A stretch of DNA of 64,000 bases from Apteryx mantelli (taxonomy: Eukaryota > Chordata > Aves > Apterygiformes > Apterygidae). The notes under the pieces were generated by a model. That model was not told the DNA's origin. It searched no databases and saw only the letters and a program-made list of their open reading frames with translations. Below are positions 27,538 through 42,085 of the stretch, in pieces. A program made the translations under genes and the position numbers. Within the stretch, counting starts at the first letter, position 1. Every line of letters starts with the position of its first letter. Where the stretch lies: the NCBI RefSeq assembly GCF_036417845.1, contig NC_089980.1:50466501-50530500 (forward strand), written 5' to 3'.

Positions 27538-30500
27538 AGAGGAGGGGATTCATAAAGGTAGCCCTCACCACTGCCAGGTATAATTAAAGATAACTTTAGC
27601 CTTCTTTATGTTTTTCACAACCCTACTCATTTGTGTTTCCACAAATGAATAGTATATGTGAACAAATTTCAGCTTATGGATGGTCTGTGAACACTGCTCC
27701 TTTTTTGCTGTTTGTAATATCTGACAAGTCTGCCAAGGGTATTGTTTTTACTACCTACATAGATTTTCTTTAAATCAATAGTTAGTTAGTAATGTCAGTA
27801 ATAAACAATGATAGCTAATTTTGGTAAACCCCTCAGGCTGAAGGAGGTATTTTCAGTAGATTTTTTAAAAATTCATTGGCTGCTTTTTTTTCTCCTCCAA
27901 AACTCTTACAATCTGTATTTTAAATTGCAGCTTGGGCAAGAATTTAAAACTTCACATTGTCTCTTACTAGGATAAGGAGCAAGGAAAAGGATTGAAAAGA
28001 CAATATTAGCTATATGTAGATTATAGCTTTTTACATCTCCTTGGGAAGAAAGAAGAATCATCCGGACTGAAACATACATCTTTATTACTCTTGCCCAGAC
28101 ATCATCTTGAGAATTGATGAAAACCTTCCCGCAACAAGACTGCTAGTGAGAATGAATTCTTCGCTCCCTAAACCAAGCTTGTATTGTGGGAGACAGGAGA
28201 TAACACCTTTCTGTGTCAGGGGAAAAAACACAATTCTACAGCCTTTAGCCTGTACAAATCTTTGCTCTGCATCGGACAGCATTGATCATATGTATTGACT
28301 TCCTGTTCTTTTGTTGTTTTGTCCTTGAGTTTCTCCTGAAGAGACATTTAAAAAATTATGTGTGGTTGTTTTGTGGACAAAACATTTGGGAGACTAGGTA
28401 CCACCTGCCCACCTGTGATAAAAGCAGAAACTGCTTTGAACTTTCTATTTCTCCTAAAAAATATTTTATGCTTATCACACCAAACTAAAATGTGATGAAA
28501 TTGATCTAAATGTAGGGTTGACAGGCATGTTTCAGATCAAAAATAGGCAGTTATCAAAACTTCCAAATCTGGTCAGAAATACAGGCTCAGCTCAGTTTTA
28601 TTTTGTGAGAGAAAAGATTGCTACGCTCTTTTTCTCTGGATGCAGATAGCAAGAGTCATATTTATAACCCCTGTTGAATCAAATTAGGCAGAAACAAAGC
28701 AAATGTGCTGTGCTTCATCAAAACTCTTTATTTGAGCTCTGTCTTTGAAACCTATCACTGTCATGTCCCCTGACAGTATACCTCACACTAGCAGCATTTT
28801 ATCTAAATTTTTTCTGTCTTTTAAAGAAAACCTAGAATCACTTAAAGGGGCATTGCCAATTTAAAAATCAACATATTTTTCTCGATTTGTAAAATTCTTC
28901 TAATTCCAAACAACACCTAAAATTGTTGAAAAGGAGATAACCTTAGGAAAGAATCCATCATTCATCTGTAGTATGTTTGTCTTTGTTCTGTGTTTGCAAG
29001 TTTCTTTGTGTCTTCTAGCTGTTACTGGGGGCCACATGACAACAAAGTGATGACACGCATTAAAGGAAAGATAGGGCAATGTGTCTTTTTTAGAAAAGTA
29101 AATAAAGGATGCATGCAAATATTTTCATTGTGAACTGAGAAAAAAGAGAGTGTAAGTGAGGGTACAGCATGCTGTGGCAAAGAACTAAGTGGACATACTG
29201 GCAGTAAATGGAGAGGAATTGAGGAACTTATTCTAGGAGGAAAGGATGAAGATTAGAAGGAGAGAAAAAGAGTAATGGGGGTGCCCCCAGAAGGCTGGTC
29301 CCTCTCCTGGATCTTTGGTGGGGGCTGTGGGGAAGGAGCTTTTTCCTTTTGTGAGTATTTAAAACACTCTCTCTGACTGTCTTGTGGAACTAGGGATCTG
29401 TGAATTTGTAGCCTTTGGGCTAATTTGAGCCTTTCACTCTTCAGGTACCTGTTACAGATTTGCCTTCACCATAACTAGGAGAATGGGCCAGCAGAAGAAG
29501 TACTCATCCTCATCTCCCTCCACACTAGGAGACAGTCAAACTTCTATGTCATACTCTCATGTCAAGCTACTATATGTGTTTCATTTTATGGTCATGGAAC
29601 AATAAGGATGCCTGATGTTGCTGTACTTTCTCCTAACGCTAGCTGGCTGAGGCTTCTAGTGTGAATCATCATGATTATGACTTCTAAATTTCTATTTTCT
29701 GTGAATACGGAATAATCTTCCTTTCTAGTACATGCCACTGAAGTATATTGCCAGAACATAGCTCGAATACAAAACAAAAAATATAAGAAGGTGGAAATTT
29801 CAAGGAAAAGATACTGAAATCATTAGAATTTGTTTTCTTTGTTCCCCAGCTCTATTATACATTACCATTTCAGTGATCCTGGTTTTCTCAGGTGAGTCAA
29901 GTTGTTCTTAGCTTTGAAGGACAGAAGAGTAGTTAGGTTAGTGAGGTCTAAAGATGTTGAACAGAAAAGCTAGATATATTGGCGACATGATAAAAGGTGA
30001 AATTCATTGCTGATGAACCCAAACTAATGCATTGTTAGATGCTATTTCTAGGCATTGTTAAGTTCTAAATGACAATGTATTGGAAGTATAGACACAGGAA
30101 TCATTGTCATCAACTCAATGAAAACCTCTAGTGACATGCAGCAGCAGTCATTGAAGCAAAAACATTTTAAGAATGAAATAGAAATAATCCTGAAATTAAT
30201 TAATTAGTAATTCTACGTAAGAAGTTGTGTGTGCTTTCATCTGGATTATTGTGTGAAGTTTTCAGAAATGAGGTTTATTAACAGGCAAAATGTAATAGAA
30301 GTTTTATTTTTGTACTGGGACATAAAAAAATTGAAGCAGTTTAGTTTGGAGAATGATTAATAAAGGAAATACATTCTAAGAACCAATAATAATGAATATT
30401 GTAAAATAGCATTTTGTAGGAGGAAAATGAAATTTTCTTCATTTCAATGAAACTGAGCAGCAAAAGTCTTAAACCTGCTACAAGGAGTTCCCTGCATAAT

Positions 30501-33500
30501 TCAATAGATAGTGAATATCTGGAAGTCCTACTAAGAATATATCATTGAAGACAAGAGGTTCAAAAGATTCAAAAGGATTAGATATTGATATGGTGACAGA
30601 ATACAGTTAAACATGTATTAATTAATGTTTTCAGGGTGGTTGTTGCTGTTGTTTGGCTCAGGGGCTTTTTAGAGAATGAGAAAGAGAGAGAGAAGCTTTT
30701 ATGCTATTGGACTTAAGCTAACCACAAACAGAAGGTTAGTAAATGGATAAAAGCAGGCCCTTATAGACTGTGACCTTTGCTCTAATCAGCTCGCATATTA
30801 GGGACAGGGACAGGTTTGTCTGAATCCTTATAATTATCTTGAGTGACTAATACAGTGAGCAAATAGGGTTCTGCATGGAAATCATGTGCAAGGTGAGGTG
30901 AGGTATAGTCACAGAGTCCTGGGTGACCAGTTCTAGGTCAAGTAGTGCCCCGTTGCATGTGTATTACCATATGTATGTCTGGCCATCCACCAAAATCCTT
31001 GTAGAGTTTAATCTTTCTACCCATGAAAGCAGTGCAAATATTTATGTCAGATGAGTGCTGGTAGAAGCACTCTGACAAGATAGTGGTCTTCCATCTCTCC
31101 TCTACTTTTAGGCATCCAGCAGATCACAGACAGGTAGTGACATGGAAGGTTTTGGTGTCTTTGTGCTTGCAGCTTTCATTTGAGTTAGGATGACAACATC
31201 AGCATGATGGCTTTCAGCAGACAGAGAAATAGCAAGAAAAATACTGCAAATGTTTTGAAATTTAGTCATTTTTCTGTGAACAATAGGTATCCAGTCAGGA
31301 ATGATCTTCCTCAGAACTATACTTGTAAAAAAAAACAGACAAAATAACCCTTCTATGCTGGAACCCAGCTACCTCTTTTTGTCAGAAGAACGTTTCCAGC
31401 CTGTTGCTGGACTAGGTTGTATTTGCATTGCTGAGCACGTCCATGTTTCCTTTGTTTGTGCTCCTGGCCAGACACCTTCTGCTAGTCTTTAAGTAGCAGA
31501 ATGTAGTAGTGTAGGTGCAGATGGATGCCTCCTCAGTAGTGCCAAAATGTCCCTGCCCTTCCTGACAAAAAGCAACCCTTTCAGATGGTTTGAGACTATT
31601 AAACCAGACTTCCAGAGAACAGAAGAAAAATTGGAGGATAGCTGAGGCCAACCTAAATGTAACTACAAATTTCTGTCACAAAATACAGTTTTGAAGAGCA
31701 AAGATGGCTTAACAAAAACTGTCTGATCAAATTAAAGGGTTTAAGTACAAGCACTTTGGTTACAGATGAATCTACTGACATTAGTTCTGTTTTTAAGTTG
31801 ACTGTCTTCCTTACTCAGAAAATGAATACTTTGATGTGATTGAAGAGCTCCTTGGATTAGTATTTTACTAAAGAACCATGAAAGTATATGATATCTGATC
31901 AGATCAAAGCTAGTATGGAGCAGAATAATTTTTATTATTTGTGTAAACTAAGATGTCTGAGTACTGACAGGGTATATGCCAATGAAAGCAAAAATATGGG
32001 GCACGTGTCTGTACTAGTGAAGCATCCTGACAGATTTTAGAACTGTAGCTCACTCTATCATTATCAAGGTGTATTGTTTTGGAATAGTTTGTAGGATAGT
32101 TGTTTTGTAGTGAAGCATATGACTAATAGTTAAGGTAGGGGAATGGAAGTCAGGGAATCTGAGGATTCCTTGAATGGCTGCATGTGAAATGTTAAATTGT
32201 TGCTTCGCTGTGAAATGAAACAAATGTCCAAATGAAAAGTACTATTTTTGACAGTTCTTACAAGAGACAGGCATGTTATTACAAGCAGAGTGCAGACTTC
32301 ACTGTAAGAGTGCCTTGCTGAATTGTTTGGCATCCTTAACTGATGTTATGGGTCATTTGAAAAATATGAATATAAAGGTGCACTGGAAGGACAGGCTGTA
32401 TATACATATTGCCTTTAACAGAGTATGCAAAATGATTTTAAAAAATTGATTAAAGAAGTGGAAAAAAATCAGTTGAGGAGTGCTAACGTGAAATAAAAAT
32501 GTTAAGGATTAAATTTAAAATCCACTCTTTGAATTATACTGTAGAAGATGACAATATTTTATTATGTAAAAATCCCTTTACTTTTGTACAAAAGAAGGTA
32601 AATTCAGTGATCAGTTACTGCAAATGGAAAGTACAATTCTGAAGCTCAACTCTGAGTAAGGAAGTGCATTAAGGGAACTAATGGTTCATCCAGTCACACC
32701 ACCATTCTAGTGTTTTGTACATTAAGACTCAAACTTTGCATAGCATCTTCTGTGCTGATATGATAGCCCCTCTAATTAACCAGTAAGAAACTGATAGGAA
32801 ACAGAATCACAGCATCAGCCACAGCTGTTGTTACTAACAGGATGCTACTAATGACATGTTATTGGCAGTATGTTAGTTATTAGTGGAGACTAATGATCTG
32901 GTGAGATGGAATTTATAAGAAAATTCTTAATCTTATAGATACATGTTAAATTAATATTTGCTTTTGGTAGTTAGGGAGCACTGTTTTAAAAAAATACTTG
33001 TCAGGTCCCTATAGCTGTCAAGAAAAATACATTCATAACCAGAACTAAAAATCTTGGCTCTTGCTGAAGTAGATAATCAAATGTGGCTGAAGATAAGTCA
33101 AAAATATATTAATGAAGAATGAAGCCCATTGCAGATTTGTGAATATCCATGTGTTGCATATGCCAAAGAACAAAACACACTGCCACTTCAAGGAATCAGC
33201 TTATTAATTGGATAATATATGGGACAAACTTATAACAAACAGTGAAAATTTATCTGTATCTGCAGCTATATATAGTGAATTCTTCCGCAGTTCTTGGGCT
33301 TATTAGATATTAGCACCAAACAAGTTAAACTTTAAACCATTTTAATGCCAAAAGGAGAAAGTTCCTAATTATCCTTCAAAGATCACTCTTCTGTTTATTT
33401 TGAGGAAATAACAGGATTCATATAAAAATTACTTTAAAATCAAGCAATACCAAAGAATTGAAGTTTTATCTGATTAGACCATGACAATTTTATGTGCGTG

Positions 33501-34811
33501 TAGGTTTTACAGATTGATGCAGAATGTGTAATGGCCAAGATTTATCTCATGAACATAATTTTTTTATGGTATACCTCAGCCATTTTTCACAGAACAGTGT
33601 TCTGTACAGTGCTTGTTTGTAACACTGGAGGTAATAAAAAACATGGCATCTGATATTTAAGCTCTTCATACAAACATTTCTCACTGCATAGCTCCGTATG
33701 TGTATATATTTTTTTATACTGTTGTGCTAACTACACACACTGTCTTTAGTGTGACAGAGGTAAGGACGTAGACTCCATATCTAGGCCTTAGGCCTGACTG
33801 AGAAGCAGTGCCTGGCAAATATCAAACCAGCAGTGTTTAGGGAATATTTTAATTACAGTTATAATAAAAATAAGAAAAATAATTTTAACAAGCAATAATT
33901 TTATGCAAAATTATATAAAATAAGGCAGAAGACTGTTTATAAGTAGCTAATATTGCACTGTTTGGATAAAATACCATTTTTAAAATTGGAGGTCAGCTGA
34001 CTACTAAATGACTAAACCTGATGCATGTAAAAGTAATAAGATCATAAAATCCTGAGAACATAAATCATATTATTACAACTGATCCAAAGACAGGAGCCAA
34101 ATCACATTAAGATTCCTGCTGGATGTAACATCAATGGTTAAAAAAAATAATAAGAATGTTGTATTTGTAAAAGATAAAAAGAAAGGAAGCCCACAAGACA
34201 TTGAGCTTTGTGAGTGCAGAACTTGTTGTTTCTCTCACTCCAGATTGGGTTCTCAGGTCTAGTCTGCCTTTACCAGTCAAGGTCATCTTATCAGGGTTAC
34301 AGGTGTTAATTAGTGCTATTTTCAGTTTATGTATTTACTTTTTAATTTGATATTTTCTGTTCAAGTTAAGATATTATTTCATAAGCTTTAGAGTCTGTTT
34401 CATTTTATTAGTTCATATTTCTCCTAAAGATGACTAAAGTTAACCATTTAGCCAATGGTTAGTGAATAGCCAAGGAGAAGTTGGAGTGCATACCGTCTAT
34501 CAGTATTAGTGATTGAATGCATTAGTTATCAACTGGTTAGACAGTAGTGCTTTTTCCACTGATGCTTTTAAGCTATATGGGTCAATCGTGTTCTGAGCAA
34601 GCTTAGAAAAAGCAGGAAGTCTGAGTAGCATAGCTATGCAACTGAAGGGAGGGGTGTCTGGGCGGGTAGGATTGATCAGCAGCTAGATAACAGTCAAAAA
34701 GTGGGATGTCTGTAAGTCATCAGACAAATAATGACTGTCTGCATAGGATATCTCTGGTCTTGTACCTTTAGCTTGAGAAAATGCCTCAATGTGACATTTA
34801 AATAAATCTCA

Positions 34812-34849
34812 ATCTCTCTCTCTCGCTCTCTCTCTCTCACTCTCTCTCC
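34812..34849. repeat. (TC)n microsatellite
   Basis: A TC dinucleotide run interrupted by single CG and CA variants. It is a polypyrimidine tract and a likely length-variable marker. Confidence 0.9.
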
Positions 34850-36482
34850 ATGTATATCAGGAAGTGAAGGCATGGCCCTAACAAGGATTGGAGCTTGAAT
34901 GCATATATAACTGCATGAACAAAATGATTAATTAGAAAATGATTTTAAACTTATAGTAGAAAATAAGATGCTTGATAGAGAAATGCATGATATTCTATAT
35001 AAGGAAGTGAGTAAATGGCTATGAAAGGGAGCTGAGGCTTGAATTCTTTGGATTCAGGCTACTGACAGTTGAACACCACAGCATGCTTTTTTGGCGTTAG
35101 TACCTCATGTTATGCTTGGTAATTTCATGAAGGAACCTGAGAGACCTAGCTAGTTTTGAACTTTGTCTGTACATGAAACTAATGGAGGAGTAAAGGTCCC
35201 CAACTGGGCAGAGGGGCAGCCTGTGAGGCTGTCAGTGTGAATCCTGGCCCATGAGGGAACGGTCAGTCCTGAGGAGTCAACAGTGAGTCAGTTTCCCTGG
35301 AATGGATAGAGAGGCAAATCCCCAAAAGAAGAGGCAACTAAGACAACGAGCCACAATTTTTTGTATAAAATACAGTGTGTCATCTTATTTTCAGCTGTGA
35401 GAAGGAACCAACTTAATGGCATGTGAACACGCCTACTTTTTTTAATGTCTTTAGTTTAAAAGGGAACATCAAGAAGAGAATTGTTTCTGCCGTCTGTCAT
35501 GAGTGCTCAAAGATTACTCCATAACAACAATGTATGCCATGAATTTCCCTTCCCTGCCTATTTCTGAATAGTCCTCAGAGAGAATACAATTTCTTTGAAT
35601 GTGTTGTTATTTGCCAAGGAAGGAAGTTAAGATTAATTATAATACTAATATTAAGTACATGCTCCCTGCTTTGCCCTTTCCTGTGTCACAGCCAGCCTTG
35701 TGCCTTCCTTCTTTTTTCAGTCCCTTGTGCTTTTCAGCTCTCATTAAGAGGTGCCCCTTAATCTTTTATATTCCTCATCTCGTCTGACCCTCACTGTTTA
35801 CTGCAGTCACTTCACCTCAGTTGCACATCTGCAAGTGAGTTTGCTCTGCCAACAAAGCAGACACATAACGTAGCTGCATTCATTCATTCACAGGGCATTG
35901 TGAAAGCCACAGACATCTCTAGTTCCTCTCTCCCCCTGTCCCACCAGCACACTCCCTAGGACTGCATTTGATTGCAATTGATCTAAAGAGATTCAGTTCA
36001 CAATTAATATTGCTCCATGGCCTTTCAGGAGCATCACACCCATCAACTAACTGATCCTTGCAGCCCAACCAAAATAGTTTGACTATCATTGTTTTTCAGA
36101 GGAACAAAATGGACTTGCTCCCATTCACAGTAAGTCAGTAGCATAGCTCAGCTCAGAACCAAGAAGTTTTGGTAATAGCTGACTATAACCAGTAGGCTAT
36201 ACTCTCTCCTAGATGCTAGCCTAGACTCCAGACATGGCCTTTCAGCTGTGAGACCACACTCCCCCACACTAACTCCAAGTGCAGATCCTCAACTACAGAA
36301 CAAACTCTCCCTCCCTCCATATATTCACCACACTTTGCAAACATTAACTAATTAGTTAATCTGAGGTCCCATTTAAAATCCAGATCCTTTTTTTAGAATC
36401 TGAGCTAAAGCTAATTAATTAAGACGAGTTTCTGGCTTATTAAGCTCATCATAATAAGGATGTTATTTTGATTAGTCTAATT

Positions 36483-36506
36483 CCTCCCTCTCTCTCTCTC
36501 CCTCTT
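36483..36506. repeat. Short (TC)n / TCCC tract
   Basis: A TC-rich simple-sequence tract of about 24 bases, smaller than the 34.8 kb run and with CCC interruptions at both ends. Confidence 0.8.
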
Positions 36507-38715
36507 ATTTTTTTATTCCAAATTCAGTATCATCTTGGATGAAAAAATTGCTTGTTGACAATTTCACAGGCAATAAGAACAGCAGTAATCAGGTTTGAAC
36601 TCATTGGGCTAGTACAGCAATTGGGTTTCCCCAAGCTATGTGATATCCAGGGTACTTTTGGTGGGAGTACTAACAAAGGGCCACTTTTCCCCTCATGTAC
36701 ATGCAACATTGTATCCAATTCATGTGGGCTTTTGTAGCCCCCTGGACCATTCTCTGTAATTAGCCTGTTTCCTAGCCTCAAGAGCAGAGTTCCTTTAGAA
36801 GCAGTATTTGGAGGGAAACCTAAGGAAGCTATATCAATTCTGATTTCTGGTGTGGACAGAAAAGAGGGAGGAGAGACCTGCCTACCTGTTTATAATGGGC
36901 ACTGTGTTCTCAGAAAGCTTAAACTGGGGCTTAGATGCTGCTGCAAATTAAGCCCACTGTCTGTTTTGTTACCCATTTAAATTCAGTCCCCACTAGCTTA
37001 TTATATTCCTGTACTACTGATATAATGAGATACTTACTCTGTGACCTGCCTTATAATGAAAGATTAAAAAAACAAACAAGTAATGATTTACAAAAACATG
37101 AGCAAATGGTGAGCAATATAGTGTCCATAATGCAAACATTTCAATGTAATCTGATAGACTACTTAGGAAGAAAAAATTCTTTTTTGCAGTGCATTTCCAT
37201 TAGTGTGTGTGGGCTACAAACTGTCCAGTCTCACTAGAATAATGAAGTTGCTCCTTTTTTTCCTTGGCCTCATGTGACAATGGGGTGTTTTCCAAGTCAT
37301 GTGCTGCTTCACGCTCCTGCTGGAGGTAGTGCTTAATGGGTGCTCTTGAAAATTTCTTTCCTTAAGTGTAGCTCTTCATATTGCCAAGCCCCAAGCTGAC
37401 CTTTGCAGTAGCTTTAACATTAGGGAATGCTGTAACACATTTCTGAGTAACAAACCACTCTAAGAGCTGTGATTCATTACTCCCAAAGGAGCAGAGTATC
37501 TGATATTTCTCAGTTTATGTAGAGATCATGATTATTATTAGGCAAGGTTAAAAGATGACTGCCAACTTGCAATATTTGTTGTGAAAAGACAAAGCAACAA
37601 AGCATGTTATCTGGATTATATTTAACAAGAGGAATCTTCCTTAGCTGTTAGCTTGCAAGGCTGCAACCTACCCTCCTTTTCTTGGGCTTTTCTGCCTTGG
37701 ACTTTTCCTTGAATTGTCTCTTGTTCCACTTGTCTAATGTACCCATGACCTTCAAGATCATTTATAGACCAGGAGTTTGACTATCTCGTCTCTTCCCTAG
37801 GTTAGACTTACTTTCTTTTTCTGCTTTTTTTCCTCCTCTGATTGGAGAGTGCAGGAGGTAGGATTCTCCTCCCCTTGCCACCATTCTCTAGGAACAGGCT
37901 GTTCCTCTCTTCCTAGCCTTTCTTAATATTTCTTCATTTGTTTACATTCCTGGTTTCAGGCTGTTTTCTCCTGTTTTCCACCCTTTGAATGTACAGTAAA
38001 CTTTATCAATCATATATCCAGCAGAATATTCAATATACATACAGCTTATTAGATTCATAACTTCCACCTGGCTGGAAGCTTTGCACAGACTTCATGCAAG
38101 GCATATTAATAAGCTATGTTAGAGAAGTTCTGTTACCAATAGAAAGTAGCATTCACAAAACAACCATTACATCTTTGACCTGAAAGAAAACTTACAAAAT
38201 ACCTTAAAAAGGCAAGCCTAAGTGCTGAAGTTTATAATTTTTAGATGCTAAAAATCATGGACTCTGAGGGTTTTATAATTTTCTTCATACAAAACAACAC
38301 TCATGCCTCATTGCTCTGTAGGTGATAATTACCTCTCTTTCTGTATTCTCCCAGGAGCTCAGGAGCTATTGAACTTCTCTCCTCCCCCTTTGCTAACGTA
38401 CCACCCTGTCTTACAAGTACTAATCCCCACCTCTTTTTTTGCAGCTTGGTGAACATAATTAAATAAAATGCAGAGCAATTTTTCACAACCTGTTTAAAGT
38501 TTGTTGCTTCTGTTTTCTGACCTGAAAAAAAAATATGTGCCCAAATGCTTGTCCGTTTTTTTCAACTGTATCAGCTGGTCTAAAAAATACATTTTTTTTC
38601 CCTTCAAACTATGCCTGACAGTTGTTCTCTCCTGCTGAAGAGAATGTCACTGATTTTAGTAAAAAACAGAGAAGACTGATTTTGCCCTAATGTAGTTGTT
38701 ATGATCCTGTAAGCC

Positions 38716-38874
38716 AGGACTGTCCAACTGGAGGCCAGCAAGATGATTCCATCTGGGTCCTCTTCTTCTAGCATTACTAGTATATAACCTCTAAAGATTT
38801 ATTTGCCATCTGGCCAATGACTGAACTACTAGAATACAATCTGGAATCCAGATTGTATTAAGTTGGACAGTCCT
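38716..38874. mobile_element. 159-bp inverted-repeat element (hAT-like MITE)
   Basis: Fourteen-base perfect terminal inverted repeats bound it: AGGACTGTCCAACT at 38716-38729 and AGTTGGACAGTCCT at 38861-38874. Inside, a second perfect 12-bp inverted repeat (38833-38844 with 38848-38859) makes a hairpin with a 3-base loop directly beside the right end. The terminal pattern GTCCAACT...GGCC is reminiscent of non-autonomous hAT/Charlie elements. I could not find an 8-bp target duplication and no transposase is encoded, so the class is inferred. Confidence 0.6.
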
Positions 38875-41800
38875 TTAATATTCTGTGGATCTTAAAGTAA
38901 GAAAAATGACCTAACAGGAACAGGAGAGAGAAGTCTTGTGGATTCTGGGATGAAGCAGTAGCATCCAGACAAGGATGCCACTGTTTTCTTTAGCTGCAGG
39001 AGCAAGTGGATATTTTCTGTGTTTGACCGGAAACTAGGCTGCTGAAAAACCCAGCACCCTCCTTCTTCCACCCAAGTGCTGTGCATGCATACGTGAGTAT
39101 GAATGGCCAATATTAATAACAAAAGTGCTGAATAAAAGCAGGAGGTATCTTGAGTATAAGTTGAAGCTTTGGAGTGCCACAGCTGTGATGATGGAGAAGA
39201 TACCAGCATGGTTTATTAGATAATGTTTATAAAGCACTGTGTCATATGTGCCTACTTCATTCCGTGGTGAAAAAATGAATAGGTTAGCACTGTGAAATAA
39301 AAGGGTGGCAGGGAAAGATTCCTGTCGCTAAAGCCAAATAGCGTGGACTGGCTTGTGTCCCCATTGCTTCAGGCTGGTTCCTTCTAGAGCAGAGCAACTG
39401 TGTCCACACTTGGCGCTAGGTCTCCTATATAGTATTCCTTTGGTCCTGAGACACGATTACTTTTTATCTTTTGTGTTTTTTGTGTTCACAGTGTTTTAAA
39501 TAATGTGCTGCAGTTCACCAAAATGTTTTTTATCACCTAGTACAGATGATGTGTATGGCATGCCCTGAGGTGCAACATGTATGTGATTGCTGAAGATGGT
39601 ATGGTGTTGGAGGATTGTATACTGTGGAGAGAGCCAAAAATGATGCAGTCTCATATTCACTCTATTCAGTGTGATCCCTGATATGAATTATTCCCAAGTC
39701 AGGTAGGGATGCTGCTTTAGAGAAAACTAGTTTGAGCTGTTAAGAATAAAGCCTAAGAGAGAAATGGCAGTGAAGCAGTATAGACAATCAGGGTTCAAGC
39801 ACCGGTTTGCTCCTTCTCATTTTAGCATTGCAGACATCCTTGAGGTTTCTCTGCTAAGGAATTTTACAGAGTAACTCTTGGGGGAAAAAAGAAAGTCAGA
39901 AGCACTGTTGGCAAAACCTATTAGAGTAAGGGTTTGTGAAAACGGACAGAGGAAGGCTGTATTTGAAAGTGGAAAGAAGAATGTTTGGAACACAGAAAGG
40001 AGAGCCTTACTGCTTTTGAAAGAGAATAAATAGAAAGCAGGATACTGAGAGCTGAAGAGAGAGACAAAGGTAAATAGAGGACAAGGCCAAGTAGATTGTA
40101 TAAGAGAGAAGTATGTGCAGACAAAATTAATCAAGCTGGGAGCAAACTGGAAGCTAGTTATAAAAGGTCACAGAAAGGCATGCTCGTGGGATTGAATGAG
40201 GTCTTAAAAGAAACAGGTGAGCCTTTCTGCAAAAGAGAGCTGTAGACAGCCTACTGGAAGATCAGAATAGAGTTAGCAGGACCCTCAAGATAAAGGGAGA
40301 ATGCCACAGAGTGATCATAGCATGTTTGGGAGCAGTAAGATGGAAGGAACTTCTATATTATTTTTTAATACAAAAGAAAGTGGGCTAAAGTGGAGAAAGT
40401 GGGCTAAGTGAAAGTGTTGCTAGTGAGCTATAACTAGCTGTTGGCCTCATTTGGTCTCAGTACTACCCAGACAAGACTAGCCACGTACAGAAGGTTTTCT
40501 TGCTCTCTTACTGGCTTTACTTTGTCAATGGAATTCAAGGTGCATTTGGTGTATGAGCTTAAGCATGGCTCTATGCTGATGCTTGCAGTATCCCTAAACA
40601 AAGGTGTACTGTCAGTGTGACAGCAAATGACTGAAACCACTCTAAAAGCTGAAGCTGCTAGAAGGGCAAGGCTAGTCACATTGTCTTTAATCACGAGCAT
40701 CAAACATTCAAGTTGGAGCTGAGCTCATACTGGAGTTATGACTCAGCCTGGAGATTTCACCACTTGGATCTCTCTGCCACTGCTCAGAATCAACCTCTAA
40801 TTCTAACCTCTACTCAGGCTGAGCCTGGAGCATTTTTTAAGATCCTTGAAGTTAGTTCGAAATCATATCTGACACTTGAAGCAAATTAAAGGAAAACAAG
40901 GCTTCAGATAAAAAAAAGCTCCAAGAAAACCAAGGACATCAGGATGGATGGATGACTCAGTGTAAACACACTGCCTTCAAAAATAAAGTCTCTACCTCAC
41001 TGTAGTGTTAGGGAAACACTGTCCAGCACAGGAAATTTCACGTTTCCAATTTAGCAACATAAAAAAGTGTCTTAGATTACTTCTAGCCAGGTATCTAACT
41101 TGATGACAAGCTCTTTAGTCAGAATTAACATCTCTTTTTCTCAGTTTCTCTCTTCCTTTACATTTGTTTCTCATGGTCTTATATGTTTATCTTTTTATCC
41201 TTTGCAATTCTGTCTGCTCCAAGTGGCAGAATTTCAGAGCTTTGGAATTTGCTAGCTCAAGAAAGAAGTTTATGGTGTGAATTCATATGCTTCTCTTCTC
41301 TTTTTCTCCTAGAATTTCAATTTAACAATGAATCAAGAGCAGAAAAGTCCCAAAAGTGACAAAGATATGCTCATGCATGACAGCTTATGAAATACTTACA
41401 TCCAAATATTAAAGACAATAGTGTCTGTGATTCCTTCAGTGGAGTTCAGTTTATTCAGGGTTGCATTAAATATAAACACATATCTGGGTTAATTCTATAT
41501 TTGCAGATTCTTGACACCAAAATTCTGTCTTTGTTAAAAGTTTCTTTATTGCTTTTAAGAAAAGCTTGAATTCTTGATTCAGGTGTGAAAAGTGTGCAGG
41601 CGGCCTAGGAGTGTAGCTATGAGAGAGATGACCTGCATCTCAATGCCTAGGATCTTGCCTGAGTTGAAGCACCTGAGATCCTGCATCAGGCATCTTTTCC
41701 TGTTTTCTTTGGCATTTCCACTGCTCTCTATGGAGAAGACCCCTGCTGAAGCCAGCTGCCTTGGAAGAAAAAGGACTTCTTCCAATATTCTTCCCAGCAG

Positions 41801-42085
41801 GCTGCTATCTCACAGTGAATTTCTTTACTCCCATCTGCCTTCTTCATCCTTAATGATACCTTTGTAGCACCTGTTCCTCTTCAAGGATCCCTCTCAATAA
41901 CCTGCTTCAGCATCATACAGATGCACGGTGAGCCCTAGGAACAGTAGGGCAGGTTATTTTTCCTCTCAGGAGAGAGTGAGGAGAGAGCTATTTTCTAGAA
42001 CCTATGAGGAAAACAGGTTTGTCTTCTCCTACTGACAGCTATATCCTTCTTTTCCCCTTTCTTGTTAGCACATTCAAGTTGTCAA
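38875..42085. other. AT-rich stretch, no gene recognised
   Basis: No supported gene. Minus-strand open frames of about 105 codons at 38892-39209 and 39817-40134 are antisense to purine-rich DNA and carry no motif. Around 41590-41870 a plus-strand frame is open for 91 codons but has no recognisable content. Confidence 0.55.

Larger units (their letters stand above)
25657..38715. other. AT-rich gene-poor stretch
   Basis: No exon or RNA gene is recognised in 13 kb. Open frames are short. The longest, 116 codons on the minus strand at 26272-26622, has no motif I recognise and no supporting splice or start context. Several microsatellites are listed separately. Confidence 0.55.

Noticed and set aside
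34812..34849. Possible CRISPR-like or satellite array
   Set aside because: Plain TC microsatellite without spacers.
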